A DNA stretch of 64,000 nucleotides from G963668655 sp963668655. GTDB taxonomy: Bacteria; Myxococcota_A; SURF-8. Position 1 is the stretch's first letter, and every line of letters begins with the position of its first letter. The stretch spans positions 930,001 to 994,000 of the forward strand of contig CAXXPQ010000001.1 in NCBI GenBank assembly GCA_963668655.2. Reading direction: 5' to 3'. Shown piece after piece: positions 46,896-55,931 of the stretch. The position numbers and the translations under genes are program-made. The notes beneath the pieces were generated by a model that saw only the letters and a program-made list of their open reading frames with translations, was not told the origin of the DNA and searched no databases.

Positions 46896-46945
46896 GGGCA
46901 GATTCTGCCCGCCGAACCCGACCGACCCGGCAGATTTTGCCGGGT
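46896..46945. repeat. Two tandem hairpins with a shared GGCAGATT-TGCC core
   Basis: GGGCA-GATTC-TGCCC (46896-46910) and ACCCGGCA-GATTT-TGCCGGGT (46925-46945) are neighbouring perfect hairpins with the same loop core. No T-run follows. They may help end transcription of the aminotransferase gene or be a protein-binding site. Confidence 0.4.
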
Positions 46946-47141
46946 GACGAAGCCAAAAAGCCGGGGCGTTCCAAGAGCAATTTTGACGTTTTCCAGCCGA
47001 TGCCGATGGAAGCCGAGCGCTTTTGCCGGACAAGCCGAATCGTGTTCATTCCCCGACTATGGAAAATAATCCAAGTAAAATCAACAATATACATACCGCA
47101 GAATCCGCCGGTATTTTGACGGATTTCCGCCGCCGCGGAAC

Positions 47142-47158
47142 TTGGCACAATCCCTGCT
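47142..47158 (+). promoter_or_regulatory. Sigma54-type promoter of the flgF operon
   Basis: TTGGCACAATCCCTGCT carries the invariant GG (47144-47145) and GC (47156-47157) with exactly 10 bases between, matching the sigma54 consensus TGGCAC-N5-TTGC closely. It lies 54 bp before the flgF start codon. An enhancer-binding activator is expected. Confidence 0.75.
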
Positions 47159-47212
47159 ACAGCTTCTTGTCCGGATCGAAAGCAATGACGGTTTCGAAAG
47201 GACGGAAAGACC

Positions 47213-48004
47213 ATGGGAAACGGAATATTCAGCGCGGTCAGCGGCTCGAAAGCCCAGGGAGAATATCTGGATGTCATCGCCAACAATCTGGCCAACGCCA
47301 ACACGGTGGGCTACAAGGCCGACGAACTTCGTTTCGGCGAGCACATCACCAAGGCCAAGGCGGAAACCGGCGGAACCAGCCCGATTCTGGACAACGAACC
47401 GCCGCAGGAAAGCGCCAACCTGCAAAAACGTTCTCAGATTTTCACCAAGGTTCTGGGAACGTTCACGGATTGGAGCCAGGGCGGCCTGCGCCGCACGGGC
47501 AACGACCTGGACCTGGCGCTGAAGGGCGAAGGCTTTTTCAAGATCCAGAAAGAGGGAAAAATCTTCTACACCCGGGACGGACAGTTCAAACTGGGCGAGG
47601 ACGGCCAGTTGCAGCACGCCTCCGGCGATCCGGTCCTGGATGACGGCGATTCGCCCATTCGGGTGGAAGACGGCCGCATTCGCATCGGAGAGGACGGCAC
47701 CGTTTTCCAGGAAGACCGCGAGGTGGCGCGCATCGGCGTGTTCACCGTTCCCGACAAGAACGCCATGAAGAAGGCCGGTTCCAACCTGTACGAATACCAG
47801 AAGGAAAGAACCGCCCCGCCCGAGGAAGCCTCGGAAACCAAGGTGCTCCAGGGACACCTGGAACGCAGCAATATCAATCCCATTCGGGAAATGGTGAAAA
47901 TGATCAACGCCAACCGCCATTTCGACACGATCAACAAGGCCATCCAGTCCTACAAGAGCATGGACGAGCGGTCCATTCGCGACGTGGCAACGTCCGGTAA
48001 CTGA
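47213..48004 (+). CDS. flgF: Flagellar proximal/distal rod protein FlgF
   Basis: The 263-aa protein has the flagellar rod/hook N-terminal motif (ANNLANANTVGYK, residues 23-35) and the C-terminal rod helix (NPIREMVKMINANRHFDTINKAI). It is shorter than FlgG and lies just before it, the classic flgF-flgG pair. FlgF builds the proximal rod. An AAAGGAC-type site precedes the ATG; the unit starts at the sigma54 site upstream. Confidence 0.88.
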   Translation: MGNGIFSAVSGSKAQGEYLDVIANNLANANTVGYKADELRFGEHITKAKAETGGTSPILDNEPPQESANLQKRSQIFTKVLGTFTDWSQGGLRRTGNDLDLALKGEGFFKIQKEGKIFYTRDGQFKLGEDGQLQHASGDPVLDDGDSPIRVEDGRIRIGEDGTVFQEDREVARIGVFTVPDKNAMKKAGSNLYEYQKERTAPPEEASETKVLQGHLERSNINPIREMVKMINANRHFDTINKAIQSYKSMDERSIRDVATSGN

Positions 48005-48035
48005 CCCCAGGCGCCGAAAGGCATAGGAGAACGCC

Positions 48036-48821
48036 ATGATTGGAGCATTGAACACCGCCGCCACCGGCATGGAAGCCCAGCAGATCCTGATCGACATCAT
48101 CGCCAACAACCTGGCCAACGTGAACACGAGCGGATTCAAGAAAAGCCGGGGAAACTTCCAGGATCTTCTGTATCGTACCGTCCGCGCCCCCGGAACCTCG
48201 GTTTCCGCCGGGTTCGAAAGCCCCACCGGGCTTCAGATCGGGCAGGGAACGCGCACGGTTTCCACCCAGAAAGTCTTCAGCCAGGGGCAGTACAAAAACA
48301 CGGAAAACTCTCTGGATCTGGCCATCGAGGGCCGGGGATTCTTTCAGGTCACCAGTCCGAGCGGGGAAAGCCAGTACACCCGGGACGGTTCGTTCAAAAT
48401 GGATAGTCAGGGGCAGTTGGTCACCAACGAGGGCTACTTGCTCGACCCGCCCATCAGCATTCCCCAGGACGCGGTGAGTATCACCGTGGGCGAGGACGGC
48501 ACGGTCAGCGTTCAACAGGCCGGACAGACCGAGGCGGTGGAAGTGGGAACCGTCCAACTGGCCAACTTCATCAACCCCAGCGGCCTGGAGTCCATCGGAC
48601 GCGGCTTCTATCGCCCCACCGGAGCCTCGGGCACGGCCCAGCAGGCGCAGCCGGGCCAGGAGGGCATGGGCACCATCGCCCAGGGTTTTCTGGAAACCTC
48701 CAACGTCAAGGTGGTGGAGGAGATGATCGACATGATTTCCGGCCAGCGCGCCTACGAGATCAATTCCAAGGTGATCCAGACCGCCGATCAGATGTTGCGC
48801 GGCATCGCCCAGCTTCGCTAG
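48036..48821 (+). CDS. flgG: Flagellar distal rod protein FlgG
   Basis: The 261-aa protein has the rod motif IIANNLANVNTSGFKKSR, a GRGFFQVTSPSGE segment of the F/G family and the C-terminal helix EEMIDMISGQRAYEINSKVIQTADQML. It forms the distal rod that connects to the hook. A GGAGA site precedes the ATG, 31 bp after flgF. Confidence 0.93.
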   Translation: MIGALNTAATGMEAQQILIDIIANNLANVNTSGFKKSRGNFQDLLYRTVRAPGTSVSAGFESPTGLQIGQGTRTVSTQKVFSQGQYKNTENSLDLAIEGRGFFQVTSPSGESQYTRDGSFKMDSQGQLVTNEGYLLDPPISIPQDAVSITVGEDGTVSVQQAGQTEAVEVGTVQLANFINPSGLESIGRGFYRPTGASGTAQQAQPGQEGMGTIAQGFLETSNVKVVEEMIDMISGQRAYEINSKVIQTADQMLRGIAQLR

Positions 48822-48837
48822 GAAAGACGAGGACGCC

Positions 48838-49833
48838 ATGCGGATCGCCATCCATCTCATCGCCGTTTCGCTTCTGATTCTCGCCGGGTTTCAGGCCACG
48901 GCGGAAGAGCGGATCGGACCGGGCGGAAAAGAAGGCCGGGCTCCGGCGGGCCGGATCGAGGTGCATCCCGAAAGCACGGTGAACGCCGGCCGGATCCGCC
49001 TGGGAGAGATTGCGGATCTGGACGGATTTTCCGCCGCGCGGAAGAAAAAGCTGTCCGGACTCGTTTTGGCCAAGGCCCCCAAGCCGGGAAAAAGTCGGAC
49101 GCTCTCCAGGCGTTTTCTGGAAAAGACCCTCGGCGCCCACGCCAACGGCGCCCGCCTGCGCATTCCTCCCCAGGTGGAGGTGAAGCGGGAGGCCAAAATC
49201 CTCTCTGCCGCGGAACTCCTGGAACGTTTCGAGGAGGCGGTGATCCGCGCCTCCGGTCTTCCCGCCGAACGCGTGGCGGTGCAAAGCCTGAACCGGGAAG
49301 AGGATCTTCTGATTCCCGTGGAAAGCGGCGGGATTTCCATCGATTTTCCCGCCGGAACGGAGTTTTACGGACGCACTACGGGCCGGGTGTCGGTGTCGGC
49401 CGACGGCCGGGAACAACATCATTTTTACCTCACCGGCGAAATCGAGATCACGGAAGACGTGCTGAAGGCCGCCCGCGATCTGGAACGGGGTGAGGCGCTC
49501 ACCGAGGCCGACTGGATCGTGGAGCCCATGACCTTCACCCGCGCCGCCCGAAACCATTATACCTCGCCGGATGAAATCGCCGGAAAGGTGGCCCGCCAGA
49601 CCATCCGTCGGGGAGCGGTGCTTTCGTCCCGAAATCTGGAGGAACCGGTGCTGGTGGAACGCAACGCCCTGGTGCGCATCGTAGCCGAATGGCCGGGTCT
49701 GCGCGCGGAAACCCAGGGCGTGGCCCAGCAGTCCGGCCGCCGGGGAGAAGTCATCAAGGTGCTCAACACCGGCAGCGGAAAGGCGGTCTACGGCGTGGTC
49801 CGTTCCGCCGACGAAGTTCACGTAAGGATGTGA
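48838..49833 (+). CDS. flgA: Flagellar P-ring chaperone FlgA
   Basis: The 331-aa protein has a signal peptide (about residues 1-22, ending ATAEER) and the SAF-type domain of FlgA, with ARDLERGEALTEADW, ETIRRGAVLSSRNL-like (RQTIRRGAVLSSRNL) and the C-terminal GSGKAVYGVVRSADEVHV. It escorts FlgI into the periplasmic P ring. It sits between flgG and flgH, a common order in delta-lineage bacteria. It is somewhat longer than average owing to the N-terminal half. Confidence 0.9.
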   Translation: MRIAIHLIAVSLLILAGFQATAEERIGPGGKEGRAPAGRIEVHPESTVNAGRIRLGEIADLDGFSAARKKKLSGLVLAKAPKPGKSRTLSRRFLEKTLGAHANGARLRIPPQVEVKREAKILSAAELLERFEEAVIRASGLPAERVAVQSLNREEDLLIPVESGGISIDFPAGTEFYGRTTGRVSVSADGREQHHFYLTGEIEITEDVLKAARDLERGEALTEADWIVEPMTFTRAARNHYTSPDEIAGKVARQTIRRGAVLSSRNLEEPVLVERNALVRIVAEWPGLRAETQGVAQQSGRRGEVIKVLNTGSGKAVYGVVRSADEVHVRM

Positions 49834-49844
49834 GGCGACGAGCC

Positions 49845-50561
49845 ATGATCCAACTGACCAGAATCATCCGAATCGGCGGCGTGTTTCTTTTTCTGGCGCT
49901 GTTCGGCGCGGGCTGCGTGCCGCACATCCAGCCGTACAAACAGAAGAAACGGGATTTCCGGCCGGATCTGGAAGTGGCGCCCATCGAACGCGCCCGCACG
50001 CCCGGTTCCATCTGGAGCGACCAGACCAATCTGAACCGCCTGTTCGCCGATCCCCGGGCCTCGCGCATCAACGATCTCGTTGTGGTGCGCATCGAGGAAG
50101 TCAGCAAGGCCGACCAGTCCGCCGGCACCGCGCTGTCCAAGGACAGCCAGGTTTCGGCCCAGATCGAAAACCTTTTGGGCATGTTGAAAACCTTCGAGGC
50201 CCAGCACCCGAACTTCGACAGAAAGAACCTCATCGGCTCCAAGTTTCTTTCCGATTTCGACGGCGGAGGCAAAACCAGCCGCGCCGGGGAAGTGATCGCC
50301 ACCGTGCCGGTGACCATCAAGCGCGAGATGACGGACGGAAATCTGTTTATCGAGGGACATCGGGTGGTGATGGTGAACAACGAGGAGGCGCATTTTTACG
50401 TCTCCGGCATCATTCGGCCCCACGATATCGACAAGAACAACAGCATATCCTCGTCGCTCATCGCCGAGGCCCAGATCGAGTTCACGGGCCGGGGCGTGGT
50501 GAGCGAAAAAGCCCGGCCGGGCTGGGGCAACCGCGCCCTGGATTATATCTGGCCCTTTTAG
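49845..50561 (+). CDS. flgH: Flagellar L-ring lipoprotein FlgH
   Basis: The 238-aa protein has a lipoprotein signal with lipobox FGAGC (Cys24), then GSIWSDQTNLNRLFADPRASRINDLV and the C-terminal GWGNRALDYIWPF pattern of FlgH. It forms the L ring in the outer membrane around the distal rod. The start at 49845 is chosen because the lipoprotein signal begins there; the frame runs 52 codons further upstream inside flgA. FlgI follows 9 bp later. Confidence 0.92.
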   Translation: MIQLTRIIRIGGVFLFLALFGAGCVPHIQPYKQKKRDFRPDLEVAPIERARTPGSIWSDQTNLNRLFADPRASRINDLVVVRIEEVSKADQSAGTALSKDSQVSAQIENLLGMLKTFEAQHPNFDRKNLIGSKFLSDFDGGGKTSRAGEVIATVPVTIKREMTDGNLFIEGHRVVMVNNEEAHFYVSGIIRPHDIDKNNSISSSLIAEAQIEFTGRGVVSEKARPGWGNRALDYIWPF

Positions 50562-50570
50562 GAGCGCGCC

Positions 50571-51686
50571 ATGGCAGGCAAACGACTCGTCACGATTCTT
50601 CTGGCCCTGGCCTTTCTGGGTTCGGCCTTCACGGACTCCGCTTCGGCGGCGCGGTTGAAGGACATCACCAACATCCAGGGCGTACGGGACAACCAGCTCA
50701 TCGGCTACGGCCTGGTGGTGGGCCTGTTGAAGACCGGAGACGATCAGAAAATCCTGTTCACCATTCAATCGCTGGCCTCCATGCTTTCCCGCATGGGCGT
50801 GAAGATCAACGCCGGCGAACTGCGTCCCCGCAACGTGGCCGCCGTGGTGGTCACGGCCAACCTGCCGCCCTTTTCCACCGTGGGCAGCCGCCTGGACGTT
50901 CAGGTGGCCAGCATCGGAAACGCCAAGAGCCTGGTGGGCGGCACCCTGCTGATGACGCCCCTGAAAGGGGCCGACGGGCGGGTCTACGCCATGGCCCAGG
51001 GCCAGATCATCACCGGCGGCTACAGTTTCGGCGGAGAAAGCGGCACCGGAGTGACCAAGAATCACCCCACCGTGGGCAGCATCCCCAACGGATCCATCAT
51101 CGAGCGCGAGGTGCGCTACGCCATCAACGACCGTGCCGACATTATTTTGACGCTCATGCGGCAGGACTTCACGACGGCCGTCAATATGGCCGAAACCATT
51201 AACGATTACCTGGAAGGCCCCTACGCCATGGCACGGGACGGCGGCTCGGTGAAGCTGCGCGTACCGGGAGAATATCAGTCCCGAGTGGTGACGCTCATCG
51301 CCAAGATCGAGGGACTGGAAGTGGAGACCGATCGGCGCGCCAAGGTGGTGTTGAACGAACGCACCGGAACGGTCGTAATGGGCTCCGACGTGCGCCTGTC
51401 CACCATCGCCATCAGCCACGGCTCGCTGAAGATCAAAATCAACAATCAATATAATGTGTCGCAGCCCGGACCCTTTTCCTCGGGCGGAAAAACCACCGTC
51501 ACCCCCAGCAGCGACATCTCCGCCGTGGAAGAGAAATCCCGCATGGCGGTGGTCAAGGGCGCGGTGACCATCGGAGACGTGGTGATGAGCTTGAACTCCA
51601 TCGGAGTGTCTCCCAGAGATCTCATCAACATCCTCCAGGCCCTGAAGGCGGCCGGGGCGCTTGAAGCGGAAATGGAAGTGATTTAA
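50571..51686 (+). CDS. flgI: Flagellar P-ring protein FlgI
   Basis: The 371-aa protein has a cleavable signal peptide (about residues 1-27, ending SASAARL). The FlgI pattern then follows: LKDITNIQGVRDNQLIGYGLVVGL, NVAAVVVTANLPPF, and a conserved C-terminal MSLNSIGVSPRDLINILQALKAAGAL. It forms the P ring in the peptidoglycan layer. The length is normal. Confidence 0.95.
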   Translation: MAGKRLVTILLALAFLGSAFTDSASAARLKDITNIQGVRDNQLIGYGLVVGLLKTGDDQKILFTIQSLASMLSRMGVKINAGELRPRNVAAVVVTANLPPFSTVGSRLDVQVASIGNAKSLVGGTLLMTPLKGADGRVYAMAQGQIITGGYSFGGESGTGVTKNHPTVGSIPNGSIIEREVRYAINDRADIILTLMRQDFTTAVNMAETINDYLEGPYAMARDGGSVKLRVPGEYQSRVVTLIAKIEGLEVETDRRAKVVLNERTGTVVMGSDVRLSTIAISHGSLKIKINNQYNVSQPGPFSSGGKTTVTPSSDISAVEEKSRMAVVKGAVTIGDVVMSLNSIGVSPRDLINILQALKAAGALEAEMEVI

Positions 51687-51699
51687 GGAACTTGGAATC

Positions 51700-52521
51700 A
51701 TGAAGGATCTTGGGCAAATCGGTTTTCAGCAGGCGGCGCAGGCCACCGAAAGCGCGACGGGCGAACGCCTGACCCGCCTGGCCGAGCGGCTGGAGAAAAG
51801 TGAAAGCGCCGTCTCTCCAGAGGACGCCGAGCAATTGCGGAAGCAGGCGCGGGCCTTCGAGAGCATGCTGGTCAAGACCATGCTGGATTCCATGCGCCGC
51901 ACCGTGCAGAAATCGGATCTCTTCGGGGATTCCGAATCCAATTCCCGCAACATCTACCAGTCCATGCTGGACGGCGAATACGCCAAGATGATGAGCGAAC
52001 AGCAGGGCTTCGGGCTGGCGGACCTGATCCTGGAACACTTCGGCGTGCCTTCGGAAGAGCTTGCCGATTTGCGCGGTAGCCTGAAGGCCGGGCTCGCGCC
52101 TTACCATGGAGCGGAAAACGCGGGGAGTCGATCGGAATTTCTGCTGCCCGCCACTGGCCGGATATCCTCTCCCTTCGGGATGCGCTCGGATCCGTTTACG
52201 GGCCAATTGCGAATGCACAAAGGGCTGGATATCGCCATGCCGGAGGGCCGCAAGATCTACTCGGCCCTGGATGGAGAGGTGGTCTTCGCCGGGGAAAAGG
52301 CGGGGTACGGCAAGGTGGTGGAGATCAAGCATCGGGACGATATCCGCACGATTTACGGACATTTGGATGAAATAAACGTGGACGTGGGAGACAAGATCCG
52401 GCGCGGCCGGATCATCGCCCGGTCCGGAAATACGGGCCGTTCCACCGGTCCGCATCTGCACTTTGAAATTCGAGTCGGCGGCAGACCCGTCAATCCGGAG
52501 AACTACATCCGGGTCCGATAA
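51700..52521 (+). CDS. flgJ: Rod-cap FlgJ-type protein fused to M23 peptidase
   Basis: The 273-aa protein has a FlgJ rod-binding N-terminal domain (about 38-110: QARAFESMLVKTMLDSMRR, YQSMLDGEYAKMMSEQQGFGLADLIL). A C-terminal M23/LytM metallopeptidase domain (about 145-270) contains the H-x-x-x-D zinc motif in MHKGLDI and HLHFEI. In enterics the FlgJ C-terminus is a glucosaminidase instead; here an endopeptidase would open the peptidoglycan for the rod. It sits right after flgI, the usual flgJ place. Confidence 0.9.
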   Translation: MKDLGQIGFQQAAQATESATGERLTRLAERLEKSESAVSPEDAEQLRKQARAFESMLVKTMLDSMRRTVQKSDLFGDSESNSRNIYQSMLDGEYAKMMSEQQGFGLADLILEHFGVPSEELADLRGSLKAGLAPYHGAENAGSRSEFLLPATGRISSPFGMRSDPFTGQLRMHKGLDIAMPEGRKIYSALDGEVVFAGEKAGYGKVVEIKHRDDIRTIYGHLDEINVDVGDKIRRGRIIARSGNTGRSTGPHLHFEIRVGGRPVNPENYIRVR

Positions 52522-52589
52522 GGTATCGGAATTTTGGCGGTCAATAGGCCAAGTTTTCGGGATCATTACACTTTTCAAGAAAAAAAGTG

Positions 52590-52616
52590 TAAAGTGTTTT
52601 TGTCTTGATCCGAATT
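52590..52616 (+). promoter_or_regulatory. Sigma28-type promoter of the flgM-flgN-flgK-flgL unit
   Basis: TAAAGTGT (52590-52597) and TCCGAATT (52609-52616) are spaced with 15 bases between TAAA and the -10, as in the sigma28/FliA consensus TAAA-N15-GCCGATAA. The site lies between flgJ and flgM. Confidence 0.6.
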
Positions 52617-52673
52617 CAGAGGGTGAACGGCGACACCGCTGTCGCCCTTCGAAACCGAAGAGCGAGGTTTCCG

Positions 52674-52991
52674 ATGAAGGTAAACGACAAAACATCCCCG
52701 ATTCACAGCTTGACCCCTCACCAGATTTCCGAACCGGGCGGCGTGCTTCCCGGCCAGGAAACGGAAGGCTTGGCCCGGACCTCCAAAGACCGCGTGGACG
52801 TATCCGATGCCGCTCAGCGGAAGGCCTTCGTCCAACGAGCCATCTATACGGCCCGCACCTCTTCCGGAATCGATGTCGAAAGGGTCGCCGCCATGAAGCA
52901 AGCCATTGCCGACGGCAGCTACAAACCCGATCTCAGCCAGGTCGCCGAGACCATCCTTCAGGAAGTCCGGTCCTTTCTTCAGGAGAAGTAG
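52674..52991 (+). CDS. flgM: Anti-sigma-28 factor FlgM
   Basis: The 105-aa protein has the FlgM C-terminal pattern: KDRVDVSDAAQRKAFVQRAI, then a basic Lys/Arg segment and the last helix V-A-E-T-I-L-Q-E-V-R-S-F-L. FlgM holds sigma28 inactive until the hook is finished. A GAGG site precedes the ATG at 52674; the longer frame at 52605 is less likely. It is the first gene after the sigma28-like promoter, so it may regulate its own level. Confidence 0.85.
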   Translation: MKVNDKTSPIHSLTPHQISEPGGVLPGQETEGLARTSKDRVDVSDAAQRKAFVQRAIYTARTSSGIDVERVAAMKQAIADGSYKPDLSQVAETILQEVRSFLQEK

Positions 52992-53021
52992 CCCGCCGCC
53001 GGCCCAACACGGGGCGGTAAC

Positions 53022-53531
53022 ATGAAAACCGAAATCGACAAACTGGCCCTCGAACTGAAAGTCGTTCTTCAACAGGAGGTGCGCCTCCTGGAGAACCTGC
53101 AGGAACTCATGCAGGACGAGCGGGAGCTGCTCCTGAGCTTCCGACCCCGCCAGTTACTGGAGATCAACAAACGGAAGGAAATCCTGATCGGCCAGCGCAA
53201 CTCCCTGGAAGGGGAGCGTCACCGTCTGACCGATCGGCTTACCGTCCTGTTGTGCCTGCCGAAAGACGCGGATCTCGCCACGCTGGCGGAGGCCGTGGAA
53301 GGGCAGGCGGGTGCGGAGCTTCGGCGTCTGCGTTCCATTCTGGCCGCCCTGGTGGACGGCATCCGGGAACTGGCCACCCTGAACGCCGCCCTGATCGAAC
53401 ACTCCATCCGCTCCATCCGAGGATCGGTGACCTTCCTGAAAAAACGCTTCTTCAATTCCGACACCTACGGCGCCGATGGGGCCATCCGGCACCGTGAGGC
53501 CGAACTGTCGTCCGTCCAGAACCGGGTCTGA
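53022..53531 (+). CDS. flgN: Flagellar chaperone FlgN-type protein
   Basis: The 169-aa protein is nearly all helix, with a coiled-coil pattern from residue 5 to 160 (IDKLALELKVVLQQEVRLLENL, EINKRKEILIGQRNSLEGE). It is consistent with FlgN, which chaperones FlgK and FlgL. The position between flgM and flgK is the standard one, so the call rests on context as much as on sequence. Confidence 0.8.
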   Translation: MKTEIDKLALELKVVLQQEVRLLENLQELMQDERELLLSFRPRQLLEINKRKEILIGQRNSLEGERHRLTDRLTVLLCLPKDADLATLAEAVEGQAGAELRRLRSILAALVDGIRELATLNAALIEHSIRSIRGSVTFLKKRFFNSDTYGADGAIRHREAELSSVQNRV

Positions 53532-53544
53532 AGGGAGCATCGCC

Positions 53545-54948
53545 ATGGCGTCCATCACCGATATCCTGAACATCGCCCGGTCCGGTATCCAGGTCCAGAG
53601 CAAGGCCCTGCGCATCACCGGCCAGAACGTCTCCAACGTCAACACGGAAGGCTACTCCCGCCAGCGGGTGGATATCGTCAGCCAGGTGGCGGCCGGATCC
53701 TCCTCCGGCATCGGGGCGTCCGTCTCGGAAATCCACCGGGTGTACGACAGCTTTCTGGAAGGCCAGGTGAACCGCAACCTTTCCTCTTACGGTTTCCTGG
53801 AAGGCCGTCAACTGGTCGCCAGCAATCTGGAGAGCGTGTTTCCCGAACTGGGGGACGACAACATCAACGCCTCGTTGAGCGATTTCTTCAACGCCTTCCG
53901 CACGCTGGCGGACAATCCCTCCGGCGTGAGCGAGCGGCAGGTGGCGTTGAACACCGCCGAGACGCTGGCGAATCGCTTCAACCGCGCCTACAACAGCCTG
54001 GAATCCATCCAGAGCGGCCTGAACACGAACATCCGGGAAAACGTATCGGAAGCCAATGGACTTCTCCGGGAACTGGCGGATCTCAATAAGAAAATCGCCA
54101 CCGTCAACGATCCGTCAGGGGAAAGCTCCGGGGCGGAACTGCGGGACCGCAGGGACGGCGTGGTTCGTCAACTGAGCGAAATGCTTCCCATTTCCACGTT
54201 TACGGACGGCGACGGGCACGTCAACGTGATGCTGGATCGGCAGGTGCTCGTCCAGGGCGTCCAGGCCGGAACGCTTACCGCCACGAACGATCCCCTCGCC
54301 CGGGTGGAGATGACGGGAGTGGGCGGCGTCAGCCGGGACATCACGCAATACCTGGCCGAGGACAGCGAGGATCGGGGGCGCATCGCCGGAATGCTGGCCG
54401 AGCGGGACGTACACATCGAGGACACGAAAAGTCGCCTGGACCAGCTCGCCTTCACCCTGGCCGAGCAAGTCAATACCTTGCATAGCGCGGCCTTCGGCCT
54501 CGACGGCGGAACCGGACGGAACTTCTTCGAGCCGCTGGCCGCCGTGGACGGCGCGGCCGGCCGGATTCGCGTCAGCCAGGAATTGCTGGACAATCCGGAA
54601 CGTCTGGCCCTGGCCCAGGATCCCTTGAGCCTGGACGGCGACAACCGGGCGGCCATGGCCATCGCGGATCTGGAATCCGACGACGCAACCATGGGATCGG
54701 CGGGTTTCCACGATTATTTCGCCGAAACCATCGGAGAGATCTCCGGCCGCCTGTCCGGGCTGAACGCCGACATGGAATACCAGGGCATGGTGGTGGATCA
54801 GAGCGAGGCTTTCCGGGCATCCGTTTCCGGCGTATCCATCGACGAGGAAATGGTCAGCCTGATCCAGTTCCAGCGGGCCTTCGAAGCCAGCGCGAAAATG
54901 CTCAGCACGGTGGACGAGATGCTTTCGACCGTGCTTCAGATCAAGTGA
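53545..54948 (+). CDS. flgK: Flagellar hook-associated protein 1 FlgK
   Basis: The 467-aa protein starts MASITDILNIARSGIQ and has the flagellar N-terminal motif (GQNVSNVNTEGYSRQRV) and the C-terminal helix SLIQFQRAFEASAKMLSTVDEML. FlgK is the first hook-filament junction protein. The start at 53545 is set by AAGGGAG and the family N-terminus; the frame extends 23 codons upstream into flgN. Confidence 0.95.
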   Translation: MASITDILNIARSGIQVQSKALRITGQNVSNVNTEGYSRQRVDIVSQVAAGSSSGIGASVSEIHRVYDSFLEGQVNRNLSSYGFLEGRQLVASNLESVFPELGDDNINASLSDFFNAFRTLADNPSGVSERQVALNTAETLANRFNRAYNSLESIQSGLNTNIRENVSEANGLLRELADLNKKIATVNDPSGESSGAELRDRRDGVVRQLSEMLPISTFTDGDGHVNVMLDRQVLVQGVQAGTLTATNDPLARVEMTGVGGVSRDITQYLAEDSEDRGRIAGMLAERDVHIEDTKSRLDQLAFTLAEQVNTLHSAAFGLDGGTGRNFFEPLAAVDGAAGRIRVSQELLDNPERLALAQDPLSLDGDNRAAMAIADLESDDATMGSAGFHDYFAETIGEISGRLSGLNADMEYQGMVVDQSEAFRASVSGVSIDEEMVSLIQFQRAFEASAKMLSTVDEMLSTVLQIK

Positions 54949-54966
54949 TGAAAGGAGCGTGAAGCC

Positions 54967-55854
54967 ATGCGCGTCACCGACAGCACCCTGTTTCAGAAGG
55001 TCCAGGCCCAGCTCATGGCCCGGAAAAAAGCTCTGGAAAACGCCTCGGAGACCGTTACCACGGGCAAAAAGATCAATCGCCTGGAAGGCGATCCGTCCAT
55101 CGTCGGCGAGACCCTGCGCAATCAGCGGGAGGAAGCCAACCTGGAACGCTACGAAAAGTCCCTGGAGGGGCTCGGCAACCGCTACATGAGCTACGAAAGC
55201 AATATTCAGTCCACCTACGACATCCTCGCCCGGCTGAAATCGGTCATGGTGAACCTGTCCAATCCCAGCCAGGATTCCGACGCGCGCACGGACATGACCA
55301 ACGAACTGGAACAGGCCAAGGAATCCCTTTTGGCGCTGGCCAACGAGAAATACAACGGCCAGTACATGTACTCCGGCGCGCGCACGGACGTGGAACCCTT
55401 CGCTCCGGACGGAACCTACCAGGGCGACTCGCTGGTCCTGGAGGCGGAAATTCTGCCCGGAGTGAAGATGGAGAAAAACATCACCGGAGAGGAACTGTTC
55501 GGCGGAGCCGGCGGCGGCCAGAACGTCTTCCAGCTCATCGACGAATTGCAGGCGGCCATCCAGAGCGGCAGCCCCCAGGAGGAAATCCGGAACCGCTTGG
55601 ACGATATGGACGCGGTGATCGAGCAGACCATCTCGGCCCGTACCGAAGTGGGCGTGCGCCTGAGCCGCATCGAAAGCTCCAAGAACAACCTGGCCCAGCT
55701 TCAGGACAATCTGGCTTTCAAACGCCAGGACACCGAGGACGCGGATTATGTCAGCGCCCTGACCGATTATCAGTCCCAGGAACTGGCTCTCCAGGCGTCC
55801 ATGCAAGTCAACGCGGACCTTCTGGGAAAGTCGCTGATGGACTTTCTGCGGTAG
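54967..55854 (+). CDS. flgL: Flagellar hook-associated protein 3 FlgL
   Basis: The 295-aa flagellin-like protein starts MRVTDSTLFQKVQAQL and has the N-terminal helix ASETVTTGKKINRLEGDPS typical of FlgL. A C-terminal helix (SRIESSKNNLAQLQDNLAFKRQDTEDADYVSAL) pairs with it. It joins the hook to the filament. It lies 18 bp after flgK with an AAAGGAG site. It closes the flgMNKL group; no flagellin gene is in the window. Confidence 0.93.
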   Translation: MRVTDSTLFQKVQAQLMARKKALENASETVTTGKKINRLEGDPSIVGETLRNQREEANLERYEKSLEGLGNRYMSYESNIQSTYDILARLKSVMVNLSNPSQDSDARTDMTNELEQAKESLLALANEKYNGQYMYSGARTDVEPFAPDGTYQGDSLVLEAEILPGVKMEKNITGEELFGGAGGGQNVFQLIDELQAAIQSGSPQEEIRNRLDDMDAVIEQTISARTEVGVRLSRIESSKNNLAQLQDNLAFKRQDTEDADYVSALTDYQSQELALQASMQVNADLLGKSLMDFLR

Positions 55855-55931
55855 GAACTCCGGGCCATGAAGCACGGTGACGGTTTTTTGACAAAATTCG
55901 GAAGATTCGGACGAAAAATCGGATATACTTC

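Larger units (their letters stand above)
46840..47212. other. Intergenic region before the flagellar operon
   Basis: The 373 bases contain tandem hairpins (46896-46945) and the sigma54 site (47142-47158) that precede flgF. No gene is visible. Confidence 0.6.

Noticed and set aside
55889..55929. Sigma70 promoter after flgL (TTGACA ... TATACT)
   Set aside because: The two hexamers are 30 bp apart, too far for a sigma70 promoter.
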